From: Pseudogymnoascus destructans
Taxonomy: Eukaryota > Ascomycota > Leotiomycetes > Thelebolales > Thelebolaceae
DNA: 64,000 nt
Reading direction: 5' to 3'
Assembly (NCBI RefSeq): GCF_001641265.1
Contig: NW_020167543.1
Coordinates: 496,999 to 560,998 of the forward strand
Part shown: in pieces, positions 63,552 through 64,000 of the stretch
Layout: every line of letters starts with the position of its first letter
Position numbering within the stretch: the first letter of the stretch is position 1
Program-made: the position numbers and the translations under genes
Notes under the pieces: model-generated
What the model was told of the DNA's origin: nothing
Databases searched by the model: none
What the model saw: only the letters and a program-made list of their open reading frames with translations

Positions 63552-63933
63552 ACTAGCGAATGGGTGTTCGACTGGTAGCGCCATGTATTTATAATATAGA
63601 CTGTAGCCATAGAGCCATATTAATTATGTCGTGAGTTGAGAAATATTATTCTCTGCAATTTAAATAAATTGGAACGGATTATAATAATCACACTCCTCGA
63701 CGAGATATGAACTGCATTAAATTACTGACGATGACACATACCGCCAATACATATGATCTTATTACAGCAATATAAGCTGTATATTAAACGTCGAACTCGA
63801 GATGTAGGGTTGACATCTTTTTAAGGTTTTCGCCTAACCGCGTTTGGTTGTGACACTCCCGAACATTGATCGTTGCTATGTTTAGGGCATGGGCTGCCCC
63901 CTCCCCATCACCCCCAATTAATCGGAAGCGTTT
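63552..63933. other. Subtelomeric spacer
   Basis: 382 bp between the helicase stop and the telomere. It is AT-rich at first, then mixed, with no gene or tandem repeat. Confidence 0.6.
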
Positions 63934-64000
63934 ATAGGGTTAGGGTTAGGGTTAGGGTTAGGGTTAGGGTTAGGGTTAGGGTTAGGGTTAGGGTTAGGGT
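63934..64000 (+). repeat. Telomere, (TTAGGG)n
   Basis: About eleven perfect TTAGGG units run to the end of the window with the G-rich strand pointing outward, as at a true right-hand chromosome end. Confidence 0.98.

Noticed and set aside
1..64000. CRISPR arrays, bacterial operons, tRNA or rRNA genes
   Set aside because: Eukaryotic fungal DNA; no spacer-repeat array, and no tRNA or rRNA was recognised by eye.

Overview
The window is the right-hand end of a filamentous ascomycete (Pezizomycotina) chromosome. It ends in a (TTAGGG)n telomere at 63934-64000. Short GT-AG introns with CTAAC/CTGAC branch points and fungal gene families (CFEM, ERG4, CDC50, Sae2, Spt16) support this. I could not fix the class or species. 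Exon joins, reading frames, repeat ends and target-site duplications (TSDs) were worked out by eye. Family names rest on motif recognition, with no database search.

Layout. 1-16.1 kb is a stack of nested transposons. An intact-looking Copia element (3473-9974, minus) sits in the polypurine tract of an older Copia element (plus). That element sits in a decayed Gypsy element, which also carries an LTR insertion. A Tad-like LINE and a hAT fragment follow. 17.3-23.2 kb holds three fungal genes: a four-CFEM cell-surface protein, a small secreted protein with an in-frame stop, and a membrane/F-box-like protein. 23.4-34.9 kb is a second transposon stack. It includes a 4.2-kb hAT-like element with 8-bp TSDs that carries a degraded histone H3 gene. 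It also holds a pogo transposase, Gypsy fragments, a decayed hAT and a truncated MFS transporter gene. 36.2-37.6 kb holds one weak ORF and a TA-flanked MITE.

38.5-52 kb is a housekeeping island: CNBP/Gis2-like zinc-knuckle protein, Sae2/CtIP, Cdc50, Spt16, a DUF2462 protein and Erg4. Introns are short, and two gene pairs are divergent. 52-58 kb is again transposons: a hAT, a pogo fragment, and a pogo element with perfect 46-bp inverted repeats and an uninterrupted transposase. A purine-rich tract leads to a GC-rich telomere-linked RecQ-type helicase gene and then the telomere.

Most interesting: (1) both Copia elements are studded with CGTACG, about every 100-200 bp in coding and non-coding DNA, and both carry an antisense cysteine-rich ORF between pol and the 3' LTR; (2) a histone H3-like gene with the K4 context kept but K9 changed to R lies inside a DNA transposon; (3) the telomere-linked helicase carries a tyrosine-recombinase-like catalytic constellation upstream of its RecQ core.
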